In this document: positions 34,370 to 43,984 of the stretch, in pieces
Layout: each line of letters opens with the position of its first letter
Numbering within the stretch: the first letter of the stretch is position 1
Assembly: GCA_964035575.1 (NCBI GenBank)
Contig: OZ037854.1
Location: 806,001 to 870,000 of the forward strand
Direction: 5' to 3'
Length of the DNA stretch: 64,000 bases
Source of the DNA: Rhynchopus sp. YZ270_cl-10
Lineage: Eukaryota > Euglenozoa > Diplonemea > Diplonemida > Diplonemidae
Program-made: the position numbers and the translations under genes
The notes under the pieces: generated by a model
What the model was told of the DNA's origin: nothing
Databases searched by the model: none
Seen by the model: the letters and a program-made list of their open reading frames with translations, nothing else

Positions 34370-35851
34370 TCCCCTTTTTTTACCACATTAACCTCACCTT
34401 TCCCGATAACTGCGTTTCTACACCATACATTTCATTCATTAATCACACTCCACATTTACACTCATCACAGGATCGTGAAATCTGAACTGCATCTGCGATT
34501 GTGATGAGAAGCCTCGCCGCGTCTCCGACATTCAGCAACTCAAAATCCAAAGAGTATCACCCGCATCAATCCATTCTGAGTTTGCGGACTAAGATCTGGG
34601 GTGGAAGGGGGATGGGTACACTTTGTCAGTCACTGCTATTGCCATTTAACCCAGGGAGCATAGCTAGTGCAAGAAATTCGACTTTGGAAACCTTCCGGAA
34701 AGTCTGTCCTCTGCTTGCGGAGGACGAGGCACAAGAAAATATTGCGTTCCCCCAGAAAACCAGTGCACATTTCACACTCCTTGTGGGTGGTCTTGTTGCC
34801 TTTTTGTCACAGTAATTTTGGCCCAGGCATGCTCTTGAAGCATGACAATTTAGTGTGTATGGGGCAGGGTGTTGTTTTGTTCTGAATTCTCTTTGTTATA
34901 ACATCTAAGTCAATCGCGGGTGGTGGTTTGTGTAGCGTGAGGCACTCTTTTTAACAAACTTCCTGCGGCTGCTAAAGCGTTATTTCTTCGGATTTAACAA
35001 CGTACAGCGTAACATAGTGGATTCGCCTGGTCGACACAACCTTTGATAGATATGGGATAACCAACCCCCTTCGACCCCTCGTGGGTTCACTAAACAAGCC
35101 CTCGTGGTAGTTAAACGCGATTGACATTTACATTCCTAGAGATGAAAGAACAAGACAACACTTCTGTACCCGCGCATCAAAATTGTGGAAAACTTTGCAC
35201 CCCAAACACCCTCAACAACGCCCGCCAAAAGGCGCCCCTTGTTGCTGGGAGTTGGTTCTCATGTTTGATACCTGCACAGCGGGCATTCCTCTGAGTCCAA
35301 CGCATGTTTGGCCTGTCTGCGGCGTTGTACTTCAGGTGCACGAAGACAGGGTCTGGTGGTAAATTTTGCGTAGTGTCGCATTCCCTCATGTGTGGGTCAC
35401 TCACACTTGGCGGTCATGTGCCACTGCGTGGGTCTGGGAATTTGGGTACCTGGGTACAGGAAATTTGTTGTGGAAGACATCAACCACCATGCATTGAGGA
35501 GGGTAAGACAGTGTTCGCAGTTTCTACCTGATAGCATTACAACATTTAACTTCTCCACGGGGGTCTTGGGCCGTTCACTCGGTTCTACCTTGACTACCGG
35601 AAGATATTCTTGAGGCCTTTCTGGTCTCTAGAATATCCGGTCTTCCCGAACGGAGGCACACTTTGTGTGTTACTACGACCTGGCAATTTCCAGCAGTAGG
35701 TTAAGTAATCTTTCTTGTAAATTGTTGGATCATTATCTCCTCAGTGCATGAATGCCCCACGTGACTGGACACTTTTGTGTTTGTCATGTGGAGCTGTGGT
35801 TGCTCTTTCACGACTTTTTTCCTGTTCCTGGGTACCTGTTCCTGGACCTGG
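34370..35851. other. Unassigned 1.5 kb between remnants and satellite
   Basis: Base composition is less T-rich than elsewhere and several frames of 60-105 codons occur, but none shows a family motif. A minus-strand stretch at 35177-35404 has a few Cys and His residues, too weak to name. It may be the decayed body of the neighbouring elements. Confidence 0.4.
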
Positions 35852-35980
35852 ACCTGGGTACCTGGGTACCTGGGTACCTGGGTACCTGGGTACCTGGGTA
35901 CCTGGGTACCTGGGTACCTGGGTACCTGGGTACCTGGGTACCTGGGTACCTGGGTACCTGGGCACCTGGGCACCTGGGTG
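35852..35980 (+). repeat. 8-bp tandem repeat (TACCTGGG)16
   Basis: About 16 units; the last two read CACCTGGG. A looser stretch of CCTGGACCTGG precedes it. It directly abuts the second palindrome cluster. Confidence 0.95.
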
Positions 35981-35986
35981 TGCCTG

Positions 35987-36120
35987 TCGGACCCCAGGGT
36001 CCGGCAGTCGGACTCAGGGGTCCGACTGTGAGTCCGACAGTCGGACCCCTGAGTCCGACTGTCGGACTCAGGGGGTCCGACTGTCGGACCCCCTCGGACT
36101 CCGACAAAAGGGTCCGACAT
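35987..36120. repeat. Palindrome cluster 2 (TCCGACAGTCGGA units)
   Basis: The same palindromic unit as at 31184-31318, again in six or seven degenerate copies with CAGGGG or CCCCTGA between them. Together with the adjoining satellites the order is cluster-satellite ... satellite-cluster. Confidence 0.9.
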
Positions 36121-36358
36121 TTCCAGGACAGACTGCACCGTGCATTTTATTTTTTGTCCAACTTCTTTGTTTTGTTAGTACATGGGATTGGGAGAAGAGG
36201 TTCTTTTCTGTTTGCGTCATGTGTGTTTTTATTTTATTTGTAAACTGGTGACTCGATATGACATACCCTCGCAAAAAATGCGATACTATTAAAACGTCAG
36301 CTAGAAAGAAACAAAAGAGAAAGAAAGGGATGAAAAAAAAAAAAAAAAGCCCCCCTGG

Positions 36359-37179
36359 GCAGGGTTCTATACAGCATTCCGCCCACGAGGGGCTGGCTCG
36401 GTCAGAATCGGTTTGACTCGGTCAGCCCAAAAAAAAAATTTCCCCCCTCCACAGGGAATTATATAGGTTTTGGGGTTTTTCGCTGAAACTCGGTCGAGCC
36501 CGGGTACCCAACCTAGCTCAAGTTGGGGGCCTCCGGCGGAATGTGAGAATTCCTCGGTTATCCAACTGCGGAGTTCGGCACTTCATTGAAGCAATTCGTG
36601 CACCAGGCACAAGTGGTACACGAATTGTCTGTAGCCTCAGTACATTTATAACAAAGAAAGGGCGGTCACGGCACCCAAAGCGAAGCCACGGTACGCAACA
36701 TTTCTAAAAAAAAGTTGACACAAAACGGCACTGTCGCTGGTAATTGTGGTCAGCTTCCGTAATTTTACTCCCCTGTTTTTCTAAAACGAAAGTTTCTGGC
36801 GAAGCCACGGTACGCAACATTTCTAAAAATTGCGCTTAAAATTGCACATTTTTACTGCAAAAGTATATCATGGGAAGGGTGGGTTGCAATCTTGCGCCGC
36901 AGGCGCACGGTACGCTACTTTTATTATTTCGCCATGCTGCATGCTTCCTTTTCCTTCGGCGTTTGACCAATTGAGTCGCGTTCTGGCTGTGACGGGGTCA
37001 CTTTGTTCATGAGGCCATTTCTGGTCACTCTCAGAGGCTCGTGGGAGGTACCAAAATTTCCACCCCAAGATTTGGAAAAAAAATCTGAGATTTATAAAAA
37101 AAAAAAAAAAAAACGGCTGACCGAGTCAACGTCTGACTCGGTCAGACCGACCGAGTGACCGGGCCTATATAGAACCCTG
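36359..37179. mobile_element. hAT-like element, about 820 bp, target duplication CCCCCTGG
   Basis: Ends GCAGGGTTCTATA and TATAGAACCCTG, with 8-bp direct repeats CCCCCTGG at 36351-36358 and 37180-37187; the left end has one extra G. The interior shares long blocks (GAAGCCACGGTACGC, GGAAGGGTGGGTTGCAA) with the elements at 15134 and 28485 but has different ends built from CTGACCGAGTC/GACTCGGTCAG repeats. It is thus a recombinant or a divergent subfamily. One internal segment (about 36684-36830) is duplicated. Non-autonomous. Confidence 0.82.
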
Positions 37180-37187
37180 CCCCCTGG

Positions 37188-38115
37188 TGTGATGCAGATA
37201 CGCTAATGACGACACTTTTCTTTTTTGGGTGGGCGTTTTTTTCTTTTTCTTTTTTACGACAAAGTAAAATATCAATTATGGGGTAATTCCTGCGGGTACT
37301 TTGCCTGTTATTGGGTGGGTGTGGTATTTGAAAAACCCACCAAAAAAAATATAAACAAAATTATGAAATACGTATTGCGCATCCCAATAACCGACGGTCC
37401 AAAGTGGAGTTTGCACGGCAACTGACAGGATTCAAACTTTTACCAAAAGAAAACAAAAAGATTAAAAAAGGAGCTATTGGGCTGTCCCAAATTGCAAAGC
37501 TGAAAAGTAAGCAGAAGAAGAAGTAAAACAACAAAAAAACACACCAAAAAAGCTATTATATGTAAGTCGCGCGGGGTTGCTGAACCCATCATCTGGGTGG
37601 GTAAGTAAGACGTTCCATTTTCTACTTTATTTTATAAAAAAAAAAGATTCCAAAAAAAGGGGCAAAAAAAAGCAACGACAAACAAAAAAAAAAACCCCCC
37701 CACAACACAACGCCCCTTTTCTTTACACCGATTGTGATTAAGATCAGCCCCCAGATAGCTAAGTATGCCGACCGTTCTTTCCTCTTGGTCAGATGTTAAC
37801 CTCGAAATGGATTGTAGGACTGTATGATACTATGGTTGGAGGTCCACCCCGTTACACCATGTACCAAAGGTACATTGTCATGAGAGGGCTTTTGTATTGC
37901 AAGTCAACATTTGTCTGGACCTATTATTGGTCCATTCATTCCCGCTGACAGTTTCAAGTCCGTTCCCTTTACTGCTGTTTCGCCAGATAGTAGGTAGGGA
38001 CAGAAGGAATCTCATTGGTCCATTCATGCGCGTCTTTAATGAGAAGACGAGGCATTTTAGCTACCTTAAGAGAGTCATAGTTACTCCCACCGTTGCTTCA
38101 CTTTTTTGTGCCTGC
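37188..38115. other. Spacer before the cold-shock gene
   Basis: Contains repeat G (37838-37910). An A-rich stretch at 37380-37525 can be read as a Lys-rich protein end (...GAIGLSQIAKLKSKQKKK, stop), but no supporting start or upstream exon is clear, so it is not called as a gene. Confidence 0.4.
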
Positions 38116-38117
38116 AG
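38116..38117 (+). promoter_or_regulatory. Probable leader splice acceptor of the cold-shock gene
   Basis: CTTTTTTGTGCCTGCAG lies 106 nt before the ATG: a pyrimidine run plus CAG, as used by cis-introns here. If messages receive a spliced leader (inference), this is the best acceptor. Confidence 0.35.
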
Positions 38118-38222
38118 GGTGAGGCTTCCGCACTTTACCCACTCCCCTTCTCCACCACCACCACCCAACACCCAACAGACGGGGTTCACGTCAAAAGGTG
38201 AACCGGCCGGAGACACAACACA

Positions 38223-39302
38223 ATGGCATCCACGGGTGTTCTCTCGAAGTGGACCAAGCGGGGGTTTGGCTTCATCACACAGGATGGGACGGGGGCAGAG
38301 ATCTTTGTTCATAAGGTATTCATAGCATTGCCTGGTAGTCTTCAACGGAGCGGGAAAAAAGCTGCGAAAATTTCCCCCATTTTTCTTGGCTACCGAGATA
38401 TATTTTTTTCTCCCTTTCATTTACCTTACCCCCACCACAGTCAGAACTGCTCACAGAAACCGATGAGGATCCAGACGTTGGGATGCCCATGAAGTTCGAT
38501 GTTGTTCCGGTATGGGAAAAAAGAAAACACTTCCTCCAACTTAGGAAGTATCCACAAAACCTACAAACGTTACAAAAATACAGCACAAAGACGGCAAACA
38601 GAAGGCAACGAACGTTGGCCCCATCGACGGGCGCAAGCTGGGCGAGAAGGTGTCAGGACGCATGGCTGGCATGGGCTCTGGCATGGGTCTGGCGGGCAAG
38701 GTGCGCGCAGGGGGTGCCACACGGGGTAAGGTCAAGAAATGGTTTGAAGGCCGCGGCAGCCTCCCTGGGGGCTACGGCTTTGTCGTGCCAATCGAGGGGG
38801 AGCACGCAGGCAAGGACATCTACATCCACCACTCCTCGTTTGGTGGCGGCAGTTTGAACTTGGGGTGGGATGTATGTCAAAACCCCCCCAAAAAAATCAT
38901 TCACAAACACAACACCACAGATCAACTTCGACATTGACGTCGACCCTTCCAAAGAAGGGCGACTCAGAGCGATAAACGCTGGCGGACGTGCAGTGTGCGG
39001 ACGTGGCTGCCGGTCACAGGTATGATGTCTTATTACCTCCCTTTTTGTTTTCAAGGTGTCTAAGTACGAGAGGCTTAGGATCACCAACTTTCCTTTTTTT
39101 TTACTACCTACTACAGGCCCCTTTCAAGGCGATGTTCAAGCCGTACGAGGAGAAGAAGCCCTCCTCCCTGGAGGAGACCGAGACACCAGCACCCCTACCC
39201 ACACCCGAGACTGCTATTACCGTTGCTGTTGACACAACTACCATGGAGGACACTGCTCCAGGTGTCGTTGTAGATGCCGTCACAGGCGAAGCCTCGACAT
39301 GA
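38223..39302 (+). CDS. Protein with two cold-shock domains
   Basis: A probable single-strand RNA/DNA-binding protein of the CSD/Y-box type, acting in mRNA packaging or translation (family knowledge). Five exons (38223-38315, 38441-38509, 38584-38871, 38921-39019, 39117-39302) give 244 residues. CSD1 is at residues about 4-65, with RGFGFIT (RNP1-like) and EIFVHK (RNP2-like). CSD2 is at about 97-175, with GKVKKWFEGRG, GGYGFV and KDIYIHHSSF. A GMGSGMGLAG linker joins them. The tail is Glu/Pro/Thr-rich. CSD1 and CSD2 are each split by introns just after the RNP motifs. Intron 4 (39020-39116) contains hairpin repeat A, whose downstream T run forms the pyrimidine tract before the CAG. Confidence 0.88.
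39054..39085 (+). repeat. Hairpin repeat A inside cold-shock intron 4
   Basis: Stem CTAAGT with GCTTAG (one G-U pair), loop ACGAGAG, then GATCACCAACTTTCC and a T run. It occupies the 3' half of a 97-nt intron and ends 30 nt before the acceptor. Confidence 0.8.
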
Positions 39303-39650
39303 GGGGAAAATGCAAAAAAAAAATGGGGTCAAGTTGACTAGGGGGGGGCGGGAGGGGGGGGGGGAACAATGAGGTTTTAAACCACAATTTAAGAAAAACG
39401 AACGAAAAAAAAAAAAAACCCTATGGTTGCCTCTCTCCCTGATATTTTATTCCATACACAGAGTTTGATTTTCGTTGTGTTTTCGCTTAGCACTTCGACA
39501 TCCGTGGCTTTAGGGGCTGTATTATCGACCATTTTAACGATGATATCAGATTCGCTCTTATTCTCGTAGAGGTGATTTTTGCTACCTTTTCCACATCTTC
39601 AAAAAACACAGCGCAAATGCCCCCAACTCTAACACAATAGTGCACTTTTG
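39303..39650. other. Short spacer
   Basis: Only 348 nt separate the cold-shock stop codon from the next ATG. It has a G-run and an A-run, and nothing else I can name. Confidence 0.5.
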
Positions 39651-40130
39651 ATGGACTTCGCTGTGTGGTTTATGTGTGTAGGGGTGGTGGGTGCTGCGGG
39701 TGCTTTGTGTGATACGGGACTTAACGGTGGAGGAACGTGCTATACAGACAGTGGTGGGGGTGTAGAATGCGGGTGCCCGCTGAGTACGTGTCGCGAGGGT
39801 GATGGAGACGGTGGGAAGTGTGCGACGTCGGCGATAGGCATTGCCATCTACTGTGTAGGCGCCGCGGTCTTCGCTGTGGTGGTGCTGCTCCTGTCATGGG
39901 TGTTCTGCTGCAAGGGTCCCGGTTGCTCAACTACCCCGCTCTTCCGTGGCGGGGTGTGTTGCCAGCAAGCCCCCAACGAGGAGAGGGATGCCCCAATACT
40001 GTGGGCCAAGCTGCTCCAAGAGGCGCAGGACACAGAACGCATGAAGCGAGAGCGGAAACGGAGTTTTTCCAAAGGTGGCGTTGCAGAAGTAAAGACGCCA
40101 GCCCCGAGAACCTGCTTGGGGGATTGCTGA
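39651..40130 (+). CDS. Small single-pass membrane protein, Cys-rich outside
   Basis: A 159-residue frame; ATG at 39651. Residues 1-20 (FAVWFMCVGVVGAAGALC) look like a signal peptide. About 21-60 is a Gly/Cys-rich ectodomain with paired cysteines (CDTG, CYTD, CGCP, STCREG, KCATS). About 62-90 is a strong membrane segment (AIGIAIYCVGAAVFAVVVLL), then CCKGPGC and a charged cytoplasmic tail of about 60 residues rich in Glu/Arg/Lys. I do not recognise a family; EGF-like small receptors have a comparable plan. It lies 0.35 kb after the cold-shock gene on the same strand. Confidence 0.65.
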   Translation: MDFAVWFMCVGVVGAAGALCDTGLNGGGTCYTDSGGGVECGCPLSTCREGDGDGGKCATSAIGIAIYCVGAAVFAVVVLLLSWVFCCKGPGCSTTPLFRGGVCCQQAPNEERDAPILWAKLLQEAQDTERMKRERKRSFSKGGVAEVKTPAPRTCLGDC

Positions 40131-41125
40131 TCGTAACAAATAAAAAGTGGTTTATTCATCATATTTTTTTTTTCAAAATGCCTTTTTTTAAAGCTCTCCC
40201 CGAGGAAATAGAACCGACGGAAGGTGACTGGATTGTTTTATTGCCTCATATCTTAAATAGCTCACAGTCCCGCATGACTTGAAACTGTGTTAAGGGGGAC
40301 GGCTCTTTTGCACGCCCCTCTTATTTGACGTGTGTGCAGTCGCACACACGTCACCTTTTAAGTTTTTTTTTTCCCCGTATTTTTTTTTCCCCAACTGGGT
40401 GTACAACAAGACGCATGCACCACAACGTTCTCGTTTCCCCGAAAGGGATTTTGTTATTCCGTTCTTCCGTGTGGAGTCGTACAATAGCTCACGAAAGAAC
40501 CGCCCAATAAAAGCGCGCCGAGCAAAGGATCCGCCATCAATTCCCGGTCTGCCCTTTTTGTTCGGGTGGGGCTTGTTGAGCTACTGTATTATTTTTTTTA
40601 GTTCGTTCCTTCAGAGTGTGCTCAGTTTTTGTTGTTGTTGTTGTTGTTCACGTGTAAAATCAATAACTACAGTTCCCCATACTGTATTATAACGCGGTTA
40701 CGAAAATATCTTGTATTTTTCACCAAGATTTTTTGGCTCCAACAATAGCTGGATCTGGGTGAAATCTGGAAAAAAATCTGGACATTTTTTGTAAAAAAAG
40801 CAACTCCCCTCTCCCCGCCGGCACTTCGGTAACTAAACAGAGAAAACAAAAAAAGATTGGACACCATTGAGTACAGACCCTATTAGCCCTAAGTGGGTTC
40901 TTAAACAATTGTTAACACAACAAAAAAGCAAAGAATGTAGTTGCCCTCGGATGCCCTCGGATTGAAGACCTCTCCTCTTGCCCTCTCCACACTGTGTCCG
41001 GTCCATTCGTTGTCTTTACTCATTCCGAATATTCGGGGGAGTTTTTTTTTTCCCCCGATTCCGAGAGGGAATCTTCCTTCGTCTTCTTTCGGGTTGAACT
41101 TCCACATTTATATCTTCGCTGTGTT
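40131..41125. other. Spacer with one tiny frame and block E repeat
   Basis: A 34-codon frame at 40178-40282 (MPFFKALPEEIEPTEGDW...) has coding-like composition but no other support. Block E of the composite repeat lies at 40858-40930. The remainder is AT-rich. Confidence 0.4.
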
Positions 41126-41920
41126 CCCTCTCTGTGATCCACATCTTCCCCTTCCTCTTGGCTGCTTTCCACCTCAGTGACCTCTCTCTGTGATCCACAT
41201 CTTCCCCTTCCTCTTGGCTGCTTTCCACCTCAGTGACCTCTCTCTGTGATCCACATCTTCCCCTTCCTCTTGGCTGCTTTCCACCTCAGTGACCTCTCTC
41301 TGTGATCCACATCTTCCCCTTCCTCTTGGCTGCTTTCCACCTCAGTGACCTCTCTCTGTGATCCACATCTTCCCCTTCCTCTTGGCTGCTTTCCACCTCA
41401 GTGACCTCTCTCTGTGATCCACATCTTCCCCTTCCTCTTGGCTGCTTTCCACCTCAGTGACCTCTCTCTGTGATCCACATCTTCCCCTTCCTCTTGGCTG
41501 CTTTCCACCTCAGTGACCTCTCTCTGTGATCCACATCTTCCCCTTCCTCTTGGCTGCTTTCCACCTCAGTGACCTCTCTCTGTGATCCACATCTTCCCCT
41601 TCCTCTTGGCTGCTTTCCACCTCAGTGACCTCTCTCTGTGATCCACATCTTCCCCTTCCTCTTGGCTGCTTTCCACCTCAGTGACCTCTCTCTGTGATCC
41701 ACATCTTCCCCTTCCTCTTGGCTGCTTTCCACCTCAGTGACCTCTCTCTGTGATCCACATCTTCCCCTTCCTCTTGGCTGCTTTCCACCTCAGTGACCTC
41801 TCTCTGTGATCCACATCTTCCCCTTCCTCTTGGCTGCTTTCCACCTCAGTGACCTCTCTCTGTGATCCACATCTTCCCCTTTTTCTTGGCTGCTTTCCAC
41901 CTCAGTGACCTCTCTCTGTC
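41126..41920 (+). repeat. 56-bp minisatellite, about 14 copies
   Basis: The unit contains CTCTCTCTGTGATCCACATC, TTCCCCTTCCTCTTGGCTGC and TTTCCACCTCAGTGAC. Copies look identical apart from the last, where CCCCTTCC becomes CCCCTTTT. The unit is pyrimidine-rich with TCAG or CTCAG in every copy, so each could in principle act as a splice acceptor for the small gene downstream. The near identity suggests recent expansion or continuing conversion. Confidence 0.97.
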
Positions 41921-42012
41921 TCTCTCTTCAGCATTTGCCAGTTTCCGGTCCAAAAAAAATGAGCTACGGTACTCTGGATTGATTATTATTTAACACCCGC
42001 ATCAATATTTTC

Positions 42013-42014
42013 AG
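42013..42014 (+). promoter_or_regulatory. Probable leader splice acceptor of the 75-residue gene
   Basis: TCAATATTTTCAG lies 60 nt before the ATG, with a pyrimidine-AG context. Confidence 0.35.
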
Positions 42015-42073
42015 ACACACAACTTCTTGACTCAAGAGAGGTAAAAAAAAAAAAACACAACAACACCAACACA

Positions 42074-42301
42074 ATGTCCGCTGGAGGCAAAACTGAGTGG
42101 GCTGATTTCGACAGCGGGAAGGAGTTTGACTTTACCGCACAGTCTAACCTTGAAGACGAGAAGAAGGCATTCAAAACTGACAAAGAGGCTCCAAAACAGT
42201 ACAGCAAAAACAAGGGCTTTTTTGACCAAATGCCGACCGCGAAAATGGGCGAAGAAACCGACGAGACAGCAGCCGACTGGGAAGGTGGTGCTGAGGAATA
42301 A
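42074..42301 (+). CDS. 75-residue acidic protein with an FFD-box-like motif
   Basis: A complete frame from an ATG in an A-rich leader. The highly charged composition (Asp/Glu/Lys) predicts an unstructured protein. Residues about 43-54, YSKNKGFFDQMP, resemble the FFD box (Y.K...FFD.I/L) of LSM14/Scd6-type proteins. There the box contacts Edc4 or DDX6 partners in mRNA decapping complexes. The N-terminal LSm domain of those proteins is absent. So this is either a free-standing FFD peptide or an unrelated small protein. Codon use fits neighbouring genes. It follows the 56-bp minisatellite. Confidence 0.6.
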   Translation: MSAGGKTEWADFDSGKEFDFTAQSNLEDEKKAFKTDKEAPKQYSKNKGFFDQMPTAKMGEETDETAADWEGGAEE

Positions 42302-42922
42302 AACCAGCCTACCAACCTTATCCCTTTTCTGCCGCAGCTGCCTTTTTTTTTTTTTTTTTTTTTTTTTTCACTGTAACCTACCATGGTAGGCGTGACGCTG
42401 ACTACACGGTAATTATTGGTAGCCGCGCCACTGGTACTGCCTCTTGCTTAGTTTTGTTGTTGTGCTACTTAGCGGGGTTCCTCACTGCGACGGGGCAGGG
42501 GGGACAGTTTCCCTTTTCCTCTTGGAGACACAGTCCGCACACCTCTCCCCAAGGTGTGGCAGAGCCTACTGACTCTGGGCTGACGACAAAAGGGGACATG
42601 CCCTCAAAGTAAAAAGCTAAAAAATTGGGTTGCCTTTTGTTTTTTGTTCTTTTTATTGAAATCCTACGTCTTTTCAAAGGGATGGTTTGTCACCCCGTGT
42701 TTCATAAAACAAAATTGTGTCCTTTTTTTTGTTCTTTTACTGACCATTTAGCTTTTTGTTTAGGTACTGTTCACAGAGAGGGCTTTTGTATTTTCAACTC
42801 TACTTTGTTTTCTATTCTCACCTCCAGGATCTGCATCCTCTCACCTTTGAGGCGAGAAGCCTCTGCTGTGTGCTTTTTTTTTTTTTTTTTTTTTTTTTTT
42901 TTCTTTTTTTTGTTTTGTGTTC
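42302..42922. other. Spacer with repeat H
   Basis: Repeat H lies at 42368-42446 and a partial repeat G at 42768-42812; a T run of about 30 follows at 42870-42902. No gene on the + strand. Confidence 0.5.
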
Positions 42923-43585
42923 TTATGAAGTTCCCCTACCCTCCCCTACCCACCCCATACAAGGAGGTAGGAAACCCTTCATAAAACCCTTCACGTGAAC
43001 ACGTTTGTCTCTCTCAACGGCACTTCTCCTTCTAGCTGTACCCCCCACTCTCGGCCTATCAAAAAAAAAAAGGGGCTGGGTACATCTGCCATACGAAAAA
43101 AAAAATGGGAAAACAAAAAAAGCCTCTTTTAAAAAAAATGCCCGATTAATGTAGAGCGTTCCTTTTATCGATGAGCGGAGGGGGGGTAAGGCACTGTACT
43201 CACCTGGTTTGCATATCATCAGTCCTTTCGATGATTTCCGTTCGGATTTGGCTGCGGAGAGGAACTGCATAGGGGGGTGGTTTTTTTTTTTTTTTGTGCC
43301 CAAAAGTCTCACCAGGGTGGTCACGTATCTCCCGGAAGGGCATCGCGATGGCGTCGTTGCGGCTGTCTCCACGCTGGAAGGCCTCCATCACTTCCATACC
43401 TGCAGTGGGTAGGGGACCAGGCGGCCAGGTAGGCAGAGAAGCCCCTGCCGTACACGTCTGTACCGTTCTGCAGACATTCCGAAGTCCTCGTAGGTAGTTC
43501 GGTTGAACCACCCTAAGATCTAAGATCTCACTTACCGGGGGAGGGGCACGATCAACCTCTCCTTCAGCCACCACTTTGCCACCAT
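42923..43585 (-). CDS. Candidate small gene on the opposite strand (tentative)
   Basis: Reading the minus strand from an ATG at 43585, four segments (43585-43536, 43467-43313, 43264-43204, 43031-42923) join in consistent phase to 124 codons. They contain VMEAFQRGDSRNDAIAMPFR and SQIRTEIIERTDDMQT, with the GC-rich third positions typical of neighbouring genes. Implied donors are GTAAGT, GTGAGA and GTGAGT, unlike the GTAT/GTAC of every + strand intron, and the last exon is weak. All three frames are open over part of the region. I do not recognise the product. It would be the only gene against the common direction. Confidence 0.3.
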
Positions 43586-43984
43586 GAGCGCGAGAAAACC
43601 GCACTCCGTCGATGCTAGTCCACTTTCACCCCCCGTTCGTCTTCCTTTGCGTGCAACAAGAATGCACGGACAACATATTCCTTTCTTTTCAAACTATACT
43701 GCCAAGAGAAGTCGACAAAGAACTCCAAGGACAACTTTCTATGTTTTTGAAGGTACACTGTTTCACGGCTGTATTTCACGCCAACTTTTTCTTTTTTTTT
43801 TTAAACCTTTGTGATCAAAGTGTACCAAAAATATTCCTCCACTCAGCGACGAAGCACACCCCCCCCCTCAAACCTCACACCAGCCTCCTCCTCCTCCTCT
43901 TCCCCCCCATTTTGACAAAAAAAAAACTATGTCATAAACTGTACCGTTCGGGGAATTTAACAATTTTACAAAAAGCTCAAAACA
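43586..43984. other. Spacer with an exon-like + strand frame
   Basis: The + strand frame at 43612-43750 reads QQECTDNIFLSFQTILPREV and then KELQGQLSMFLK before a GTACAC, which looks exon-like but cannot be linked to other exons. The remainder is pyrimidine-rich up to the next ATG. Confidence 0.3.

Noticed and set aside
35177-35404. PiggyBac transposase C-terminal Cys/His region on the minus strand
   Set aside because: Only a few scattered Cys/His, no consistent spacing and no TTAA-flanked ends.
41126-41920. CRISPR array
   Set aside because: Direct tandem repeat with no spacers, in a eukaryotic context.
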